From positions 9,587,991 to 9,651,990 of the forward strand of contig CM077827.1 in the NCBI GenBank assembly GCA_039720395.1: a DNA stretch of 64,000 nt, given 5' to 3'. Positions 59,125-64,000 of this stretch are shown here, piece by piece (within the stretch, counting starts at the first letter, position 1; the number at the start of each line of letters is the position of its first letter). The position numbers were made by a program, and so were the translations under genes. Below the pieces are notes generated by a model. It did not search any database and was not told the origin of the DNA. It saw nothing but the letters and a program-made list of their open reading frames with translations. Source of the DNA: Liquidambar formosana (lineage: Eukaryota > Streptophyta > Magnoliopsida > Saxifragales > Altingiaceae).

Positions 59125-60829
59125 GGGTAAAATACATTTACACCCCCTATGTTTATTAACTATTACACTGACACCCCCTATCCTTTCTGAAAATACACTA
59201 CCCTCCCTTACTTTGGAAAATAATCTACACTTTCCCCCATCTGTTAACTAGCCGTTGGGAGACGTTAACGTTAGTTGTTGACGTTATGTAAAATGGGCTG
59301 AAAATACCCATTTTAGCCTTAGTGAAGCCAAAACGATGGCGTTTGCCATGGTTGTCATCAACAAAAAGACCCATCAACAAGAAGGTGGGGGTTTGCTACC
59401 GGAGCACCCCATAACCAAATCTGCTCCATCAACAAAAAGACCCAAGGCAACCACGAGCTCCTTCATGGCAGCAATCCATGTCTCCATCTCAAAACCTATA
59501 CTCGAATACATATTTCTCAACAAAACGTAAAAGAAACAAATAGGGCAAAAAAAAAAAAAAAAAAGAAGAAGAAGAAGAAGAATGAAGAGCGTTGGCGGGA
59601 GAGCTCGACGGAGGGAAGGCTAAACCCTGCTCGCACAAAGACGAAGTCGTAGGCCCTACTCGCAACCAAGAGGACATTGTGGGTGCAAAGGAGCTAGGGT
59701 GGGATGGGGGTTTCCGGTGGGTACGATTCATGTTTTCCAGGCATAGGCAAAAAAAAAAAAAAAAGAGAAAAAAAAAGGATGAAGAGCGTCAACGGAGGGA
59801 GGGCTAAACTCTGCTTGCATAGAAACGAAGTCGTGGCCCTGCTCGCACCTAGGGGGACCTCGTGGGTGCAGAAGGAGCTAGGGTGAGATGGGGGCCGGGT
59901 TTCCAGTGGCTACGATCCATGGGTTTCTAGCATAGGCAAAAAAAAAAGAAAGATGAAGAGCGTTGACAAGAGAGCTCAATGAAGGGAGGGCTAAACCATG
60001 CTCCCATAGAGAAGAAGTCGTGGCCTTGCTCGCAACCAGGGGGACCTCGTGGGTGTAGAGGGAGTTAGGTTGGGATGGGGGTTTCTGGTGGGTACGATCC
60101 ATGGGTTTCCGGCATAGGCAAAAAAAAAAAAAAAAAAAAAAAAAAATGGTGATGCGAATCAAACTTGGCAGCCATGAGTGCGAATCAAACTTGGCAGTCA
60201 TGAGTGTTGCTGCCGCTTCTTCTCTTCTTCTTCGTGCTTTTTTTTTTTTTTGTTTTTTGTTTTTTGTTCAATCTGCTCTTCTTGGGGTCTTTTTTTGGGA
60301 AAAAAATGGGTGTGGCTGGAGCCCGTGACAGGCCGGCGACGGCAGCCATGAGTGCTACTGCCATTTCTTCTCTTCTTCTTCTTCTTCTTCTTCTTCTTCT
60401 TTTTTTTTTTTTTTTTTCAATCTGCTCCTCTTGGGGTTTTTTTGTTGGAAAAAAATGGGTATGGCCGGAGCCTGTGACAAGCCGGCGGCAGCAGCCATGA
60501 GTGCTGCTGCTGCTTCTTCTCTTCTTCTTCTTCGTGCTTTTTTTTAAATTTTTTTTGTTCAATCTGCTCCTTTGGGGTTTTTTTTATTGGAAATAAATGG
60601 GTATGGCTGGAGCCCATGACAGGCCGTCGGCGGTGGGTGGGGTTTGTCCACCGTATGAAAAAATGTACAAAACATTGTGTTTTACTAAAGGGTAAAATTT
60701 TCATTTCATGCTTCTGTTAATCCCGTCAACTTTAGCCATTCTGACAGGGAAGGGTAGTGTATTTTCAGATACTATGAGAGGGTCAGTGTAATAGTTAGTA
60801 AACACAGGAGGTGTAAATGTATTTTACCC
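59125..60829. mobile_element. 1.7-kb Mutator-type element with internal tandem arrays
   Basis: Terminal inverted repeats of about 90 bp begin gggtaaaatacatttacacc on both ends. Flanks attcattaa (59116-59124) and gttcattaa (60830-60838) agree at 8 of 9 positions, a Mutator-type 9-bp duplication. Inside are three copies of a 175-196 bp unit A (gaagagcgt at about 59584, 59780, 59955, each ending in gcataggc plus an A-run) and three copies of a 150-bp unit B (from about 60205, 60355, 60505, with ttcaatctgctc and tggagcc). No transposase is seen. The ORFs inside are low-complexity products of the A- and GAA-runs. Confidence 0.75.
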
Positions 60830-60838
60830 GTTCATTAA

Positions 60839-63076
60839 TGGGGTGACCTCCCTCATTTATAGTTGAATTGAAGTCGCACCCTATTAGGAAGGGGCCAAAC
60901 AACTGTTTCAGATATATGAGTTCGAAATAGGTTTTAGGCTTAGATTTGTCAGCTCTAGTTTAGAATTGGAGTACCCGCTATGATGGGACAGTTTTAAACC
61001 CCATTAAATTGCGCAAAGTTGGTCTATTTTGGAAGAAGAGAGCATTTTTTTTTTTTTTTTTTTGACTATCATCAATTAGATGGAAAACTTAAGCAAAAAA
61101 TTTTGCAACAGTAATATTAAATAGTTAAACTTTGACCAAAATTATTATAATACGAGTAATAAATAAACGACCTTTTTTTGTTTTTTTTGGGGGGGGGGGG
61201 GGGGGCGCGGAGTGATTGATCAATTGCCAAACAAAACATTCATATACAAATTCAAACCTAAGCTGTGTTGGGGGTGTAACGATCTTCAAAACACGTTCAA
61301 ATTTATGAGATTTGTACAAATAAAAACTCTTTTAAAAATGAATTTCCTTTGAAATTACAAGATATAATATAATTGCAGAAAGCGGTGGTTAACTCAAAAT
61401 TCGTGTGCATATTCATTGCTCAACTCATTAAATAATATTCACATCAATATTTATACAAATAAAATAAATAAACACGATAATCTCTCCAAATCTCAGCCCT
61501 AATTCTACTACGTGCCTCCAACGATAAGGACCTGAAATATATTAGGTTAGTGACAACTGCCCAGTGGGAAAATCTAAGTCCTATACAATAAATAATGTTT
61601 CAAACATTTCATGCAATACACGCATTTATATAAAAAATAATAGATAGGCCGAATAATACGAATTTCAAATCATATATCTTGAATATAATGCAACAATCAA
61701 TAATAATTCAATTTCTAGATATATTGGCCATCAAAGAACCATCATAATTCATGACATCAAATAATACTACTATCATATTCATCACCCTATGCATATCAAA
61801 TCTCAATATACATATCAAAATATTCATTATTCATTGTACAAAAATTAAATCTCTACCTATTCTTCTTCGTGTATATCCAAAATCAAACTCTACCCATTGG
61901 AAAGATGATAATCAACTGGTCGAACATCAACTAGGATAAATCCTCTCTAACTTCTCTTCCCAACACATACAGGCTCTCTTTTGCCCACTTTCCACTATGG
62001 TTTACTCATATTCTCAAATATGAATAGTAGGATTAAACAAGGCAACCGGCCGACATAAAATAATGTTTAAGATACAAAATGATATGATAAATAAAATATC
62101 TTGTTTACACTAGAGTGTGGAATCCTATGGAACCTCCATGCTTATATATGTAAATATTATATTATTACATACGAAGGAAATATCCACCGAAAGCATCACT
62201 TAAGGAAAATGTGGGAAGCCTTTAAATTTGTAAAATTACAAATCAACTCTAATTATATTTAAAATTCTATTAAATCTAAAATACTCAAAATTTCACATAA
62301 ATAACATTTATTATTTTCAAATAAAGTTCAATCCCAACGTAATTTTAATTTAATATAATAAATATTTGGGGACATCGATTAATTGCCAAATAAGAAATTC
62401 ATATACAAATTCAATCCTAAGCATGAGGCATGATGCCCAATATTTTGCCGTTCAACTTAAGTAGCATCTTTAATACCAAAAAAAAAAAATAATAATAATA
62501 ATTATTAATTTTTTTTTTTTTTTTGTGTCAAACCAGAAATTTAAGGGAGGCAAAATTGTGGCTTCGAAAGCTTCTTCCCGCGCGCAGTCTCCAACAATGA
62601 TAGTGATTGAAGTGCGAAAACTGTTCTTGGAGCGTCAACCTCATTTCCCAAATTTAATGATTGGGTACATTTTTTCTTGTCTAAGTTTTGGGAATTATTA
62701 TGTCTTAGCTCACAATCATTTTTGTCATGGTGACCAAATGTCCAAACTTCATGCTCACGTGGCTAAAACCCTGCAATAAGAGTGAACTCAGGCTGTATGA
62801 GTGAGTTGGGTGGACTGTCAACACTCAAGCTAAGGCCTAAGGGCATAAAGCTAAACGCTTTGCCCATGAGCACCTTAAGCTCTATTTTAAAATTTTGGGT
62901 TGTGCTCAAGTTGCCCATTGTTTGGTTGAGTTGAGTTTAAGTCGTCCCTGCATTAGGATTATAAATTTATATGTATATCTGTATTTCAAAAAATAAAAAT
63001 AAAAACGTTAAACACCGATCATATAAATATGAAAAGATCGATGATTTTAGTTTTGGTTTAAGGCTAACATAAGTGT
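60839..63076. other. Gene-free; one distant direct repeat
   Basis: A G17 run lies at 61189-61205 after a T-rich stretch. The segment 61213-61264 (attgccaaacaaaacattca, then tatacaaattcaaacctaagc) recurs in diverged form at 62372-62423. No coding region is supported between or around the two copies. Confidence 0.5.
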
Positions 63077-63346
63077 TACTTCCTTTGTTTCATATTTATT
63101 GTTTTCTTTTTCATTTTGGGTCATTTCAAAATTATTGTCTTGGGAAAAAAATCAAGACTTCCATTTAATCAATTTTCTAAAATACCCATATTTATAATAT
63201 TATTTACATGATATGGACAAATTAAATTCAATTGTACCATACTTGAGGGCAAAATTAAAAAATTAAAATACAAAATTGGATGTGAAAGCATTTAAGAGGG
63301 ATTTCATTTTAAATAAGACAATCAATTTGAAACGGATGAAGTATTT
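63077..63346. mobile_element. Stowaway-like MITE
   Basis: The left end tacttcctttgtttcatatt and, on the other strand, the right end tacttcatccgtttcaaatt match the cryptic TACTYCNTYYGTTTC terminus. Inside it has gtgaaagcatttaa, shared with 14668-14938. AT-rich, non-coding. Confidence 0.55.
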
Positions 63347-63603
63347 GATTATTTTATCCTTAATTAAAATACTATATATAATATATATTTGGGTTTAGAT
63401 TGAACAAATTGATTGAAACCGTCTACCCATTACTAATTTGAATTTAACTTGGGTAATCATTTTTTTACTCAAACCCAATCCAGAATTAAAAAATTAATAC
63501 CCAAATTTATCCAAGGCTCCAATTAAGCATAGATTGACCAAATTGAGTCCACTTAGACTTTATCCCTATCCTATAAGGCTGCAATAAGCCCCCCCCCCCA
63601 CAC

Positions 63604-63638
<35 letters not shown>

Positions 63639-64000
63639 GTGTTGGTATCAAGAGATTATGAGATACTTACGTACACACTTGATTAATTCTCTTTAGTATT
63701 TTGTTCCGCATGTACCAAATAATTATTTAATAAAATCATTAAAACAACTCTAAAAAAAATAGTTAAAATCGAAGCAAATGGCCCTCGGACGACTTAGGAC
63801 AAGAAGTTGCCTAAGCCTTTGGCTCATAACCACGGAAGGTTGAAAACACGGTGCCTCCGGCTGCCAGAAATCTTCCGCTACAACACGTGTCATTGGTAAC
63901 TCATACGTGACGTAAGCCACCAAAGGCTTATCTTTTGTCAGTTTTTTTTTTTTTTAATTCATTTCTTTTCCATTTTTTGGTTAGTTGTCGTTACTTTCGT
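63347..64000. other. Gene-free right edge
   Basis: It contains a C11 run at 63589-63599 followed by a T35-odd run (63607-63638). Nothing else is recognised. Confidence 0.4.

Noticed and set aside
60185..60704. Arg/Lys/Glu-rich minus-strand ORFs and Phe/Leu-rich plus-strand ORFs
   Set aside because: They are translations of T- and CTT-runs of the unit B repeats in the Mutator-type element.
62525..62779. 84-aa + strand ORF
   Set aside because: No known motif, neighbours or splice context, and it begins next to a T-run; not supported as a gene.
1..64000. Search for a CRISPR array, rRNA, bacterial operon or biosynthetic cluster
   Set aside because: No spaced palindromic repeats, rRNA motifs, operon layout or functionally linked genes were found; the four genes are unrelated.

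Overview
The window looks like nuclear DNA of a seed plant, most likely a eudicot and possibly woody. The genes have many GT-AG introns and plant-specific families, the intergenic DNA is AT-rich, and it is packed with plant-type transposons (MITEs, TRIMs, a Helitron, LINE tails, Ty3 relics). I cannot fix the species. No bacterial or viral genome organisation, CRISPR array, rRNA or intact tRNA gene is visible.

Four protein-coding genes can be rebuilt exon by exon. (1) A mitochondrial calcium-uptake EF-hand protein (MICU), + strand, 1105-12787, 7 exons. It has a one-base frameshift in exon 1. (2) A PHOX1/4-type TPR plus PB1 protein, + strand, 18290-20501, 2 exons, intact. (3) A MEMO1 homologue, + strand, 29392-36715, 8 exons, intact, 291 aa. 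(4) A divergent TOPLESS-family corepressor, - strand, 38335-49558, 25 coding exons. It has a one-base frameshift in exon 8 and a phase mismatch at the exon 6/7 junction. MEMO1 and TOPLESS are convergent, about 1.6 kb apart. The genes belong to unrelated processes (mitochondrial Ca2+ uptake, co-chaperone-like scaffolding, a MEMO metal-binding fold, transcriptional repression) and do not form a cluster.

The rest is transposon-shaped. Left end: a Mutator-type MITE with a 9-bp target duplication and related tandem copies. MICU introns: a Ty3 relic, a 5' fragment of U2 snRNA and MITEs. Between MICU and PHOX: a non-autonomous Helitron and a LINE tail. Between PHOX and MEMO1: a SINE-like element and a TRIM with an hAT-type element nested in one LTR. 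MEMO1 introns: two LINE fragments and MITEs. The large TOPLESS intron 18: a young TRIM in antisense to its host element family's other copy, with LTRs differing at one position. Right end, 50-64 kb: no gene. It holds a partial TOPLESS duplicate, MITEs, a roughly 168-bp tandem array, a long hairpin and a 1.7-kb Mutator-type element carrying two internal tandem arrays.

I found no convincing previously undescribed biological system. The observations most worth checking are the frameshifts, the degraded TOPLESS copy, the nested and young TRIMs (with a snRNA-promoter-like motif in the LTR), the four-copy 9-bp-TSD MITE family, the 168-bp array and the repeat-bearing MULE-like element.
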